This document shows positions 1-9,637 of a stretch of 64,000 nucleotides of DNA, piece after piece; the stretch's first letter is position 1; each line of letters opens with the position of its first letter. The DNA comes from Bacilli bacterium. GTDB lineage: Bacteria > Bacillota > Bacilli > Paenibacillales > NBRC-103111. The position numbers were made by a program, and so were the translations under genes. The notes beneath the pieces were generated by a model that saw only the letters and a program-made list of their open reading frames with translations, had not been told where the DNA came from and made no database searches. The stretch is from positions 1-64,000 of the forward strand of contig JAQBPR010000227.1 in assembly GCA_028287395.1 (NCBI GenBank). The letters are read 5' to 3'.

Positions 1-148
1 GGCATATGAGGGATGTGCCTACGGCTGCTCTTGAAAACAAGTTTCCTTTATTAGAATAAGGTCGAAACTCATTTTCAAAGGCAGCGCGTAAACTCTCCGG
101 TCACATTCCCTCATATACTCTCCACCACTTATTAAACACACTCTTTAG
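1..148. repeat. Degenerate palindromic intergenic repeat, copy 1 (may be cut by the window edge)
   Basis: Arms CATATGAGGGATGTG...GCTGCTCTTGAAAACAAGTTTCC and GAAACTCATTTTCAAAGGCAGC...CACATTCCCTCATAT form a long imperfect hairpin. Confidence 0.6.
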
Positions 149-281
149 AAAATAAACTTCGCTTTTTTCAGCAGATTTATCCATCGTTTCCGGAAATATA
201 AGAACATTTTGAACATTCCAGAAATGATGGTAGAATGTAGCTTAGCTTAATGACTTTTTAACCTTGTTACGGGAGGCCATC

Positions 282-1805
282 ATGACAGTCAACAAACGGA
301 TCGGCATTATTGACATTGGATCGAATTCAATTCGACTTGTAATTTACGAAGAAACTGAGCATGGTGCGCATCATGTGATTGATGAAAGCAAAGATTCCGC
401 TCGACTGAGCGAGAAAATAGGCGCTGACGGTATTTTAAAAGAAGAAGATCTTCGATTAATCGTGCAAACCTTGAATTTTTTTAAAAAAATATGCGAAGCC
501 AATCGCACCTCCAAAATTCGCGCCGTCGCAACAGCTGCTATACGCAACGCCAAAAACTCCACAGATATTTTAAGCTCTCTAAGCCAACATACTGGATTAA
601 ATATTGAACTGCTTAGCGGAGAGGAAGAAGCCCGCCTGGGTTTTCTTGGGATGATCCAATCGCTTGCTTTACAAGACGGTTTTCTCGTCGATATAGGCGG
701 CGGCAGTACAGAAGTTACTTTGTTTCGTGATCGCCGCATTGTACAAAGCGTTTCATTTCCGTTTGGTTCCGTAAACACAACGAAAAAGTATACGCGAAAC
801 GGTGATTTAGATTCGACCGATGCGAATCGTATTCAATCCCTTGTTGAACATGCATTGCACCAAAATTCGTGGCTTCTCGGTCATAAAAATCTACCTTTGG
901 TTGGTTTAGGCGGAACCATTCGCAGCATCTGCAAATTAGATCAAAAAACTAAAAAATATTCGCTTGCTTTAACCCATAACTATGATTTAGATGGGCAATC
1001 CCTTGATATATTGCTGCAGCAACTGCTCCATATGTCTGTAGATAATCGTAAAAAGGTAGAAGGCATGTCAAAGGATCGAGCCGATATTATTGTACCGGGT
1101 TTAATTATTCTGCAAACGGTGTTTCGTTTTATCGGCGCAAGTCATTATAAAATCAGCGGATCAGGCTTACGAGACGGACTTTATTATGAAACTGTTTTTC
1201 CCGATCAACCCGTCGTACTTGATGTCTTAAACAAGAGCGTGCGAAATCTCCTAGCCTTACATCCTTCTGTGCCCACTGAGCATGTGGAGCAAGTGAACCG
1301 ACTAGCGCTTAAGCTCTTTGATGATTTACGTGCCACCCATACGTTCGATGCACGATGCCGTGACTATTTAAACGTGGCTTCCCTGCTTTACCGAATTGGT
1401 GTTACTGTACTTTATTATGAATATTCCAAGCATACCTTTTACTTGATGGCGCATTCGCGCATTGACGGTCTCAGTCATCGTGAAATATTAATTTGCGCCT
1501 TTATTGCTTCCTACAAAAATAAAAATCGGACACGGAAAATGTTTTTGGAATATAAAGACATTTTGACCGAATCCGACTATGTATTAGTGCTTCAATTAGG
1601 GATGCTTTTACAGCTCGCGATCGCTTGCGATCGCAGTGAAACGCAGCCTATTCAACAATTAACTGCCCATGCGAACAAAAAGGGATTAGCGATTCATTTG
1701 GATTGCGTGCACTCGCCCGCAATTGAAATTCGTGAAGTGCAATCCCTGCAAAAAGAATTCAAAAAGGTTTGGGATTTGCAAATTTCACTTACTTCCACGA
1801 TTTAA
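282..1805 (+). CDS. ppx: Ppx/GppA family phosphatase (exopolyphosphatase)
   Basis: N-terminal IGIIDIGSNSIRLVIYE and internal FLVDIGGGSTEVT (ASKHA phosphate motifs); next to ppk. Start at 282 preferred over 264 because of the upstream GGGAGG. Confidence 0.9.
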   Translation: MTVNKRIGIIDIGSNSIRLVIYEETEHGAHHVIDESKDSARLSEKIGADGILKEEDLRLIVQTLNFFKKICEANRTSKIRAVATAAIRNAKNSTDILSSLSQHTGLNIELLSGEEEARLGFLGMIQSLALQDGFLVDIGGGSTEVTLFRDRRIVQSVSFPFGSVNTTKKYTRNGDLDSTDANRIQSLVEHALHQNSWLLGHKNLPLVGLGGTIRSICKLDQKTKKYSLALTHNYDLDGQSLDILLQQLLHMSVDNRKKVEGMSKDRADIIVPGLIILQTVFRFIGASHYKISGSGLRDGLYYETVFPDQPVVLDVLNKSVRNLLALHPSVPTEHVEQVNRLALKLFDDLRATHTFDARCRDYLNVASLLYRIGVTVLYYEYSKHTFYLMAHSRIDGLSHREILICAFIASYKNKNRTRKMFLEYKDILTESDYVLVLQLGMLLQLAIACDRSETQPIQQLTAHANKKGLAIHLDCVHSPAIEIREVQSLQKEFKKVWDLQISLTSTI

Positions 1806-3837
1806 TATTCATCGCTTCAAACTGACTGCGGTAGGGTACCTCAGGATTAGTGGAGATATAATACATCCCATTCGATTGTAGATGCCTTGCTTTTACATTG
1901 TCGTTTAAACATATTTGCAGAATCAGATTGAGACTATGCCGAATGTGCTTGTCCAATACCGGACACATGAGTTCAATGCGGCGTGTTAAATTACGCGTCA
2001 TCCAATCTGCGCTGGACAACCAGATGGCAGGCTCCCCCGCATTCTCGAAATAAAATATTCGCGAATGCTCCAGAAATCGATCCACAATACTGCGCACTGT
2101 AATATTCTCGCTTAATCCTGCTACTCCAGGGCGCAAGCAGCATACCCCGCGTACGATCAAGTCGATTTTCACCCCCGCTTGTGAAGCGGCGTACAGCTCA
2201 TCAATCATTTCTTGATTCGATAGCGAATTCATTTTGGCAATAATCCTAGCAGGCTTACCTGCGAGAGCATGTTTGGCTTCTACGCGAATAATTTCAAACA
2301 GCTTCTGCTTCATATCCGTAGGCGCAACTCCGAAAGCCTGCAAGTGTTGAGGAGCCGAATAACCGGTAATTTCATTAAACAAGGAAGAAGCATCTTCGCC
2401 AATCGTTGGATGACAGGTGAATAAACCAACATCCGTATATAATTTAGCTGTATTATCGTTGTAATTTCCGGTACCTACATGCACATATCTTCGCAAGCCG
2501 TCATGTTCCTGCCGAACAACCAACGTAATTTTAGCATGCGTTTTTAAACCTACAAGACCATAGACGACATGACATCCCGATTTTTCCAATTTTCTCGCCC
2601 AAGCAATATTGCGCTCCTCATCAAATCGAGCTTTCAATTCCACCAGAACCGTAACTTGCTTCCCGGATTCAGCAGCTCTCGCTAACGATTGAATGAGCTC
2701 CGATTGACCGCTCACACGATACAATGTCATTTTAATCGCTAATACTGCAGGATCGTCCGCAGCCTGTCCTATAAAGTCGCTGACCGCTTCGAATGATTCG
2801 AATGGATGGTAAATTAAAACATCCTTATGCCGTAAAACATTGAAAAAGTCATCTGTATCGGCAAATTCTTGGGGATAAACCGATTCAATCTCCGCAAAGC
2901 GCAAATGATCATATCCAATAAGCGAACCCGAAAGCTTCATTAGATAACTAAGATCAATCGGTCCGTCGATTTCAAATACATTTTCCTCTATCTCGAATTC
3001 TTCCTTTAACATGGCAAGCGCATAAGGATGCATGCCTTTTTTCACTTCCAAACGAATGGGCGAGCCCCAACGGCGACGACGAAGCTCCTTTTCAATTTCT
3101 TCAAGCAGATCCTCAGCGCCCTCTTCATTGAGTGTTAAGTCCGCATTGCGCGTCACGCGGAAGCCGTGTACAGCAATCGGAATATAGCCACTAAACAGCG
3201 TTTGAATATGCTGTTCTATTAAATCCTCTAATAAAATAAACTCTTGCTTTTTACTATTCGCTCGCATGGGAACGCGCACAAGACGAGATAAATTGGACGG
3301 AACCTGAACAATCGCAAAATAAGGTTCGTCCTCCGGGTCATCGCCTTCTTTTAACAGCAGGGTCGCCAAATATAAAGATTGATTATGTACTAATGGAAAC
3401 GGCCGGCTTTGATCAACAGCCATCGGGGTCAAAACCGGAAAAATAATATCATGAAAATAGGTATCCATTTGTTTTCTTTGATTAAGCGTCAATTCATCGT
3501 AAGAAGCAAATAAAATCCCCTCTTTAGATAACTGCCTGCTGATTTCACGAAACGTTTTATACTGCTCGGCTACCATTCGCGAGGTTCTTTTCATAATGCG
3601 CTTAATTAAGCCTGAAGGCATGTACCCTGTAAAATCTTTTTTGATGTATCCTGCTTTCAGTTGATCCATGATCCCGGCATAGCGAACACTCATAAACTCA
3701 TCCAAATTGGTTGAAACGATCGATAAAAACTTGACCCTTTCCAACAGTGGGGTTGCTGCATATTGAGCTTCTTCAAGAACACGCCAATTAAATTCAATCC
3801 AGCTCAAATCGCGATTTAAATAATTCGATGTACTCAT
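1789..3837 (-). CDS. ppk1: Polyphosphate kinase 1 (RNA degradosome polyphosphate kinase)
   Basis: NRDLSWIEFNWRVLEEA N-terminus, HAKITLVVR, YVHVGTGNYNDNTAKLYTDVGLFT, typical length 682 aa. Confidence 0.97.
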   Translation of the reverse strand: MSTSNYLNRDLSWIEFNWRVLEEAQYAATPLLERVKFLSIVSTNLDEFMSVRYAGIMDQLKAGYIKKDFTGYMPSGLIKRIMKRTSRMVAEQYKTFREISRQLSKEGILFASYDELTLNQRKQMDTYFHDIIFPVLTPMAVDQSRPFPLVHNQSLYLATLLLKEGDDPEDEPYFAIVQVPSNLSRLVRVPMRANSKKQEFILLEDLIEQHIQTLFSGYIPIAVHGFRVTRNADLTLNEEGAEDLLEEIEKELRRRRWGSPIRLEVKKGMHPYALAMLKEEFEIEENVFEIDGPIDLSYLMKLSGSLIGYDHLRFAEIESVYPQEFADTDDFFNVLRHKDVLIYHPFESFEAVSDFIGQAADDPAVLAIKMTLYRVSGQSELIQSLARAAESGKQVTVLVELKARFDEERNIAWARKLEKSGCHVVYGLVGLKTHAKITLVVRQEHDGLRRYVHVGTGNYNDNTAKLYTDVGLFTCHPTIGEDASSLFNEITGYSAPQHLQAFGVAPTDMKQKLFEIIRVEAKHALAGKPARIIAKMNSLSNQEMIDELYAASQAGVKIDLIVRGVCCLRPGVAGLSENITVRSIVDRFLEHSRIFYFENAGEPAIWLSSADWMTRNLTRRIELMCPVLDKHIRHSLNLILQICLNDNVKARHLQSNGMYYISTNPEVPYRSQFEAMNIKSWK

Positions 3838-3881
3838 AGCGCCTCCGTTTAACTTGACTCCATTTTAGTATGAAGCGGCAT

Positions 3882-3920
3882 TGTTATCTTTGTATAAATG
3901 GTTTGTAAATGGTTTGTAAA
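3882..3920 (-). promoter_or_regulatory. Candidate PhoP (Pho box) operator of ppk
   Basis: On the minus strand TTTACA-N5-TTTACA-N5-TTTATA-N5-ATAACA: four TT(A/T/C)ACA-like hexamers with exact 11-bp periodicity, 45-83 nt upstream of the ppk start. Confidence 0.6.
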
Positions 3921-4021
3921 CTTTATTGAATGTGTTTATTAATATTCAAAATAAACAACTTTGATTTCAGACTTGCATCATCTCATGTTACAATAGGGCT
4001 ATCACGTTTACTAGCGGAAGG

Positions 4022-5164
4022 ATGAAGCATTTGGATAAAATGATGCAAAAACAATGGTTGCGGGGCATATATGTTTTCTTCATCTTGATTCTAATCGCGA
4101 TCGTCCTTTATTACGTTGTGCCTTTGGTCTATCCATTTCTTTTCGGCTGGGTCATTGCTTACATTCTAAATCCTTTAGTTAATCTGCTTCACAAAAAAGC
4201 CAAACTACCGCGTTTATTAGCTACACTGATCTCATTACTCGTATTTTTTGCGTTAGCGGGTTTAATTATAACGACATTAACGATTAATATCATCGGAGAA
4301 ATCGGGTCATTATCTCAAACGATTCAGAATAATATCGACAGCTGGAGAGAGCAATTTATTCAATACATAAATTCGGACAGTATTCAAAAAATAGTCACAC
4401 AGTTGAACACATTTTATCAAGAAAACCCACAATATCAGAATACCATTAACGCGAACTTGAATTCAACGGCAACTACACTGGCCAGTATCGGTTCTTCTCT
4501 TGTAACTATGGTTTTTAATCTTATGGTTAATTTCATTGTTTCCTTACCGAGATTCGCCACTTTAAGTATTATCGGCTTGCTCGCCGCTTTCTTCATCAGT
4601 AAGGATTGGTACAAATTATTAGCTAAAGCAGCGGATTTTTTTTCAGAAAACACACGAAAAGCTACACGCGCCATCTGGAACGACTTACAGAAAGCTTTGT
4701 TCGGTTACATCCGTGCACAATTAATCCTCATAACCATAACCGCCATCGTCGTACTAATCGGACTCATCATATTAAATGTTAAATACGCCATTACCATTAG
4801 CGTATTGATTGGTCTATGCGATTTGATGCCTTATTTGGGAACAGGAACCTTTATGATTCCTTGGATTATTTTCCTTTTTATTCAGCATAATCTATATTTA
4901 GGCATTGGACTCTCCATATTATACGGGATTATTTTAGTGGCCAGGCAAACCTTTGAACCGAAAGTGCTCGCATCCAGTGTTGGTTTAGATCCTTTAGCCA
5001 CATTAATTGCCATGTTTGTTGGTTTAAAATTATTTGGTGTGCTGGGTTTAGTGATTGGGCCAGTTACATTGATTATTTTGACCGCTTTTCATAAAGCTAA
5101 CGTTTTTCGCGATATTCGTAATTATGTTATGCATGGATCGATTCAAGATAAAATACAACTATAA
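4022..5164 (+). CDS. AI-2E family transporter / sporulation membrane protein YtvI-like
   Basis: Polytopic permease with conserved C-terminal ARQTFEPKVLASSVGLDPLATLIAMFVGLKLFGVLGLVIGP. Confidence 0.85.
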   Translation: MKHLDKMMQKQWLRGIYVFFILILIAIVLYYVVPLVYPFLFGWVIAYILNPLVNLLHKKAKLPRLLATLISLLVFFALAGLIITTLTINIIGEIGSLSQTIQNNIDSWREQFIQYINSDSIQKIVTQLNTFYQENPQYQNTINANLNSTATTLASIGSSLVTMVFNLMVNFIVSLPRFATLSIIGLLAAFFISKDWYKLLAKAADFFSENTRKATRAIWNDLQKALFGYIRAQLILITITAIVVLIGLIILNVKYAITISVLIGLCDLMPYLGTGTFMIPWIIFLFIQHNLYLGIGLSILYGIILVARQTFEPKVLASSVGLDPLATLIAMFVGLKLFGVLGLVIGPVTLIILTAFHKANVFRDIRNYVMHGSIQDKIQL

Positions 5165-5626
5165 CCCTTTGATGATTTGAAAAAGATCGGGTGCCATTTT
5201 ATCGATACGAATCGGCTTCCAAGATGGATTAACCCAAACGTGACGTGACATTCCGCTCACTAGCAATTCACCCTGCGGCTCCAGCGCATCCGTTAGTTGG
5301 ACGGGATTTGCATGCTGCTCCGTTTTGTTAAACCTGCGAATTTCACTTGCAAATTGAAGCCTTACGTTAGAAAATTCAATCATCTTCGTGTAAATAATAA
5401 TTTGATCGTCGTAACGAGCGGGCAGCCTAAATTTGATCTCCGCATCTGTCAGAGGCAGAAGCATTCCTCTTTCCTCCAGCTCTTGATAGGTTATTCCTTT
5501 TGCACGAATCCACTCCGTCCGTCCAATCTCAAACCAATTTAAATAATTCACATGGTAAACTACTCCCATCTGATCTGTTTCGCTGTATCTTACCCTTAGT
5601 TCATGGCAAGTCCAATTATCGCTCAT
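5159..5626 (-). CDS. Acyl-CoA thioesterase (hot-dog fold, YbgC/FadM type)
   Basis: RVRYSETDQMGVVYHVNYLNWFEIGRTEWIR is the signature of 4HBT thioesterases. Confidence 0.9.
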   Translation of the reverse strand: MSDNWTCHELRVRYSETDQMGVVYHVNYLNWFEIGRTEWIRAKGITYQELEERGMLLPLTDAEIKFRLPARYDDQIIIYTKMIEFSNVRLQFASEIRRFNKTEQHANPVQLTDALEPQGELLVSGMSRHVWVNPSWKPIRIDKMAPDLFQIIKGL

Positions 5627-5664
5627 CTGATTTCCTCCATATGTTTAAACAGCTTATCTTAAAT

Positions 5665-5702
5665 TAAAAAAAGCAAAGCAGACCTTGCATCTGCTTCGCT
5701 CC
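5665..5702 (-). terminator. Rho-independent terminator downstream of pyk
   Basis: Minus strand AGCGAAGCAGA-TGCAAGG-TCTGCTTTGCT followed by TTTTTTT. Confidence 0.85.
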
Positions 5703-5728
5703 CGTACGTTTTGTTAAAGGAAAGCAAT

Positions 5729-7483
5729 CTACATTACTTTAGCTTTGCCTGAGTAGATCACACCAACCTCAGGATAAATCGAAACCTCTGTGCCATCTTT
5801 AAGCAATTCCAAAACACGATCCACTCCGACAATAACCGGAATTCCTAAGCTTAAACCTACTACTGCAGCATGGGAAGTAATCCCGCCCGTTTCAGTAATG
5901 ACTGCAGATGCGCGTTCAAATGCCGGCATATAATCTTTATCTGTGGAAATTGTAACCAGAATCGCTCCATCTGTCATCTTACGAATCGCTTCCTCAGGTG
6001 TTCTAGCAACTACTATATGACCATTAGCGCTTGTTGTGCCAATCCCTTGTCCTTTGGCGATCATTTCACCCACATGATGTACTTTAATCAAATTCGTAGT
6101 TCCTGAGCGCCCTACAGGAACACCTGCCGTAATAATAACGATATCCCCTAGGCGAACATATCCTGCGTTCATAACACTGTCTACTGCAAGCTCAAACATA
6201 TGATCCGTGGTCTCAGCTTTTACCCCTAGAATCGGAATAACTCCCCAGATTAAAGCAAGGCGACGCATCGAGCCTTCATTCGGTGTGACAGCAAAAATAG
6301 GCGATTTTGGACGGTATTTGGATACCATACGTGCCGTATATCCGCTTTCTGTCGAGGTTATAATGGCTTTCGCCTGTAAATCCAAAGCACAGTTTGCTAC
6401 AGATTGGCTAATTGACTCTGTAACGGAGATTTGCTGCGCTTGGCTTTGTCTATTCAGAATTTCACGATAATCCAAAGCCGATTCAGCACGTTCAGCAATG
6501 CGCGACATCGTTTCTAAAGATTCTAAAGGATATTTGCCTGCCGCTGTTTCGCCTGACAACATGATCGCATCTGAACCATCAAAAATCGCGTTTGCCACGT
6601 CGCTTGCTTCTGCACGTGTTGGACGGGGATTACGTTGCATCGAATCTAACATTTGGGTAGCTGTAATAACAGGTTTACCTACATGGTTGCACTTTTTGAT
6701 CATTTGCTTCTGCACCAAAGGCACTTCTTCAGCAGGGATTTCCACACCTAAATCACCGCGCGCTACCATCAAACCATCCGATACTTCAAGAATTTCATTG
6801 AGGTTGTCTACACCTTCCTGATTTTCAATTTTCGAGATAATTTGAATATGAGAAGCATTATGTTTTTCTAGCAATTGACGAATTTCCAATACATCGCTTG
6901 CTTTTCTGACAAAAGATGCTGCAATAAAATCGATGCCTTGCTCGATACCGAAAACAATATCGTTGGCATCTTTCTCAGTAATACCTGGCAATGTAATTCT
7001 TACGCCTGGTGCGTTTACACCGCGTCTGCTTTTGATTTGACCGCCATTAATGATGATACAATCAATCTCCGTGCCTCTTACACCTACAACACTTAGTCCA
7101 ATTAAACCATCATCGATCAAAATAGTTGAACCGATGTGCACATCTTTTGGCAAATCTTGATAGGTTACGGAAAGCCGGTGTTTGTCGCCTAAAATATCTT
7201 CAGTCGTGAGTACAATGTGCTCGTCCTGAATCAATTCGATCGGCTCTTCTTTTAATTTCCCTGTTCGAATTTCCGGACCTTTAGTATCGAGCAAAATCGC
7301 TACCGTTTTGCCAAGCTCCGCGCATGCTTTGCGAATATTAATAATTCGATTACCATGCTCTTCAAAATCACCATGTGAAAAATTAAGTCTTGCCACATTC
7401 ATTCCGGCTGAGATCAGCTTTTTCAACATTTCCAACGATTCACTTGCAGGTCCAATCGTACAAACAATTTTTGCCTTACGCAT
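5729..7483 (-). CDS. pyk: Pyruvate kinase with C-terminal PEP-utilizing domain
   Basis: [38 protein letters not shown]-terminal [25 protein letters not shown]-mobile domain. Confidence 0.97.
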   Translation of the reverse strand: MRKAKIVCTIGPASESLEMLKKLISAGMNVARLNFSHGDFEEHGNRIINIRKACAELGKTVAILLDTKGPEIRTGKLKEEPIELIQDEHIVLTTEDILGDKHRLSVTYQDLPKDVHIGSTILIDDGLIGLSVVGVRGTEIDCIIINGGQIKSRRGVNAPGVRITLPGITEKDANDIVFGIEQGIDFIAASFVRKASDVLEIRQLLEKHNASHIQIISKIENQEGVDNLNEILEVSDGLMVARGDLGVEIPAEEVPLVQKQMIKKCNHVGKPVITATQMLDSMQRNPRPTRAEASDVANAIFDGSDAIMLSGETAAGKYPLESLETMSRIAERAESALDYREILNRQSQAQQISVTESISQSVANCALDLQAKAIITSTESGYTARMVSKYRPKSPIFAVTPNEGSMRRLALIWGVIPILGVKAETTDHMFELAVDSVMNAGYVRLGDIVIITAGVPVGRSGTTNLIKVHHVGEMIAKGQGIGTTSANGHIVVARTPEEAIRKMTDGAILVTISTDKDYMPAFERASAVITETGGITSHAAVVGLSLGIPVIVGVDRVLELLKDGTEVSIYPEVGVIYSGKAKVM

Positions 7484-8450
7484 GGTTCTGTCCTCCTGAT
7501 AGGGCTACTGTGCCTATCTCTCTAAATTTATGAAAGCGGTGTTCCCGCAGTTCAAACTCGTTTAATTTTTGCAGCTCCTGCAAATGCTTCCAGAGAGCCC
7601 CTTGAATCGCTTGCACTTGCTGCTCTACATCACGATGAGCGCCGCCTCTAGGTTCAGGAACGATATCATCAATAACGCCCAATGATAAAATATCCTGCGC
7701 AGTAATTTTCATTCTCTCCGCTGCTAATAACGATTTGGAAGCGTCCTTGTACAGAATAGAGGCTGCCCCTTCGGGAGAAATTACAGCATATATAGCATGC
7801 TCCAACATAAGAACACGATTTCCTACGCCAAGTGCCAAAGCACCGCCGCTGCCGCCTTCCCCGATCACAACACAAATAATCGGTACACCGAAGGATGACA
7901 TTTCACGCAAATTCCGCGCAATGGCTTCTGCTTGACCTCTTTCCTCGGCAGCAGCACCTGGATAGGCACCCGCTACATCGATAAAAGTAATAATCGGCCG
8001 CTTGAATTTATTCGCCTGCTGCATTAAGCGTAATGCTTTACGAAATCCTTCCGGATGCGGCATCCCAAAATTACGGGCAATATTATCCTTGGTATCTTTC
8101 CCTTTTTGATGTCCTACGACCGTAACGGAAACCCCGTTAAACTTCGCGACTCCACCGACAATCGCCAAATCGTCGCCATACAATCGATCTCCATGAAATT
8201 CAATAAAATCGCTAAAAATAGCTTGAATGTAATCTAATGTTGTCGGTCGTTGCGGAAACTTAGCAATCTGAATTTTATGCTGCACGGTCAGATTATCGTA
8301 AATTTCATCTTCCAACTGCAAATATCTTTCTTCCAAACGAGCAATTTCATCTTTAAAATCGATTTTTTTATCTAAACCGAATTTGATCAATTCGTCGATT
8401 TTACTGCGAAGCTCAGCAAGAGGCTGTTCAAACGGCAATTCAACTGCCAT
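7476..8450 (-). CDS. accA: Acetyl-CoA carboxylase carboxyltransferase subunit alpha
   Basis: [67 protein letters not shown]. Confidence 0.97.
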   Translation of the reverse strand: MAVELPFEQPLAELRSKIDELIKFGLDKKIDFKDEIARLEERYLQLEDEIYDNLTVQHKIQIAKFPQRPTTLDYIQAIFSDFIEFHGDRLYGDDLAIVGGVAKFNGVSVTVVGHQKGKDTKDNIARNFGMPHPEGFRKALRLMQQANKFKRPIITFIDVAGAYPGAAAEERGQAEAIARNLREMSSFGVPIICVVIGEGGSGGALALGVGNRVLMLEHAIYAVISPEGAASILYKDASKSLLAAERMKITAQDILSLGVIDDIVPEPRGGAHRDVEQQVQAIQGALWKHLQELQKLNEFELREHRFHKFREIGTVALSGGQNHA

Positions 8451-9315
8451 TGGAAATGACCTCCTTCACGGTGTGTATATCTAGAATTTTAGTTAAAGTA
8501 GCTCTCATATCTCGACGATGAACAACTTTATCTAATTGTCCATGCTTCAAATTAAATTCTGCGGTTTGAAAATTATCCGGCAGCTTTTGACGAATGGTCT
8601 GTTCAATGACACGACGACCCGCAAATCCAATGGTTGCGCCTGGTTCTGCAATAATAATATCACCCAGCATCGCAAAGCTGGCACTGACGCCGCCTAATGT
8701 TGGATCGGTCATCACGGAGATATAAAGGCCGCCTTGCTCTTGAAATTTCGCCAAAACCGCACTCGTTTTCGCCATTTGCATCAAAGCCAGGATGCTTTCT
8801 TGCATTCTCGCTCCCGCAGATGTGGAGAAGATGATCAACGGATATTGCTTTTGGATTGCCATTTCAATCGCTCGAGCAATTTTTTCTCCCACAACGCTAC
8901 CAAGCGTTCCGGTGAAAAATTCAAAGCTCATTACCCCAAAAACAACAGGAAACCCGCCAATTGTACCCTCGCCTGTAATAACGCCATCATTAAAACCTGT
9001 TTTCTCCATGGCCTGAGCGATTTTCTCCTCATAACCGGGGAAATCTAGTGGATTCTGCGAAATCATATCCGCATCATATTCAAATAAACGTCCCTCATCT
9101 AAAGTCATTTGAATCCGTTCAGCACCGTTTAAAACAAAATGATAGCCGCAAGATGAACATACTTTTAAGCTTTTTTCCAGTTCCATACTGAATTGAATCG
9201 TCGAGCATTTGGGGCATTTGTTCATTAATCCTTCGGGAATTTCGCGCTTGGTTCTTTCCGATGGAATCGTAGCGTATTTACGTTTTTTCTGAAATATATC
9301 CATGAATGATGACAC
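8440..9315 (-). CDS. accD: Acetyl-CoA carboxylase carboxyltransferase subunit beta
   Basis: Zn-finger [82 protein letters not shown]. Confidence 0.97.
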   Translation of the reverse strand: MSSFMDIFQKKRKYATIPSERTKREIPEGLMNKCPKCSTIQFSMELEKSLKVCSSCGYHFVLNGAERIQMTLDEGRLFEYDADMISQNPLDFPGYEEKIAQAMEKTGFNDGVITGEGTIGGFPVVFGVMSFEFFTGTLGSVVGEKIARAIEMAIQKQYPLIIFSTSAGARMQESILALMQMAKTSAVLAKFQEQGGLYISVMTDPTLGGVSASFAMLGDIIIAEPGATIGFAGRRVIEQTIRQKLPDNFQTAEFNLKHGQLDKVVHRRDMRATLTKILDIHTVKEVISNGS

Positions 9316-9356
9316 TTTGACACCTCACCAGGCGTTATTTTCATAAGGGCGTTTCT

Positions 9357-9545
9357 TTATCTATGTAAAATGGAATTGAGCACCTCTTGTACTTCTTCCA
9401 GTTCACCTGCAGGGACCAATATTTCGAACTGATTTTTAGTCAGATTAATTGCACGAATGCGTACAAGAAAGCCTTCTTCAGTTAGTTTCTGCTTTATACG
9501 CTCGGCGATTTTCGCCGTAGGAGCAATATAAATGACTGTCCACAT
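9357..9545 (-). CDS. Small conserved protein (DUF2007-like fold; sometimes auto-annotated as glutamate decarboxylase)
   Basis: Short ORF MWTVIYIAPTAKIAERIKQKLTEEGFLVRIRAINLTKNQFEILVPAGELEEVQEVLNSILHR between dnaE and accD; internal MWTV start preferred. Confidence 0.7.
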   Translation of the reverse strand: MWTVIYIAPTAKIAERIKQKLTEEGFLVRIRAINLTKNQFEILVPAGELEEVQEVLNSILHR

Positions 9546-9637
9546 GCAAAATAACCCCCTGATCATAGCTTTTTTAGTCGACACAATGATTAATGATATC
9601 ACAATTACGCTTTTAATCGCAACAAAGGAAGTCCGAT

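Noticed and set aside
1617-1634. Two GCGATCGC octamers 10 bp apart (HIP1-like)
   Set aside because: Inside ppx coding sequence (LAIACDRS); only a few copies in the window, so not a repeat system.
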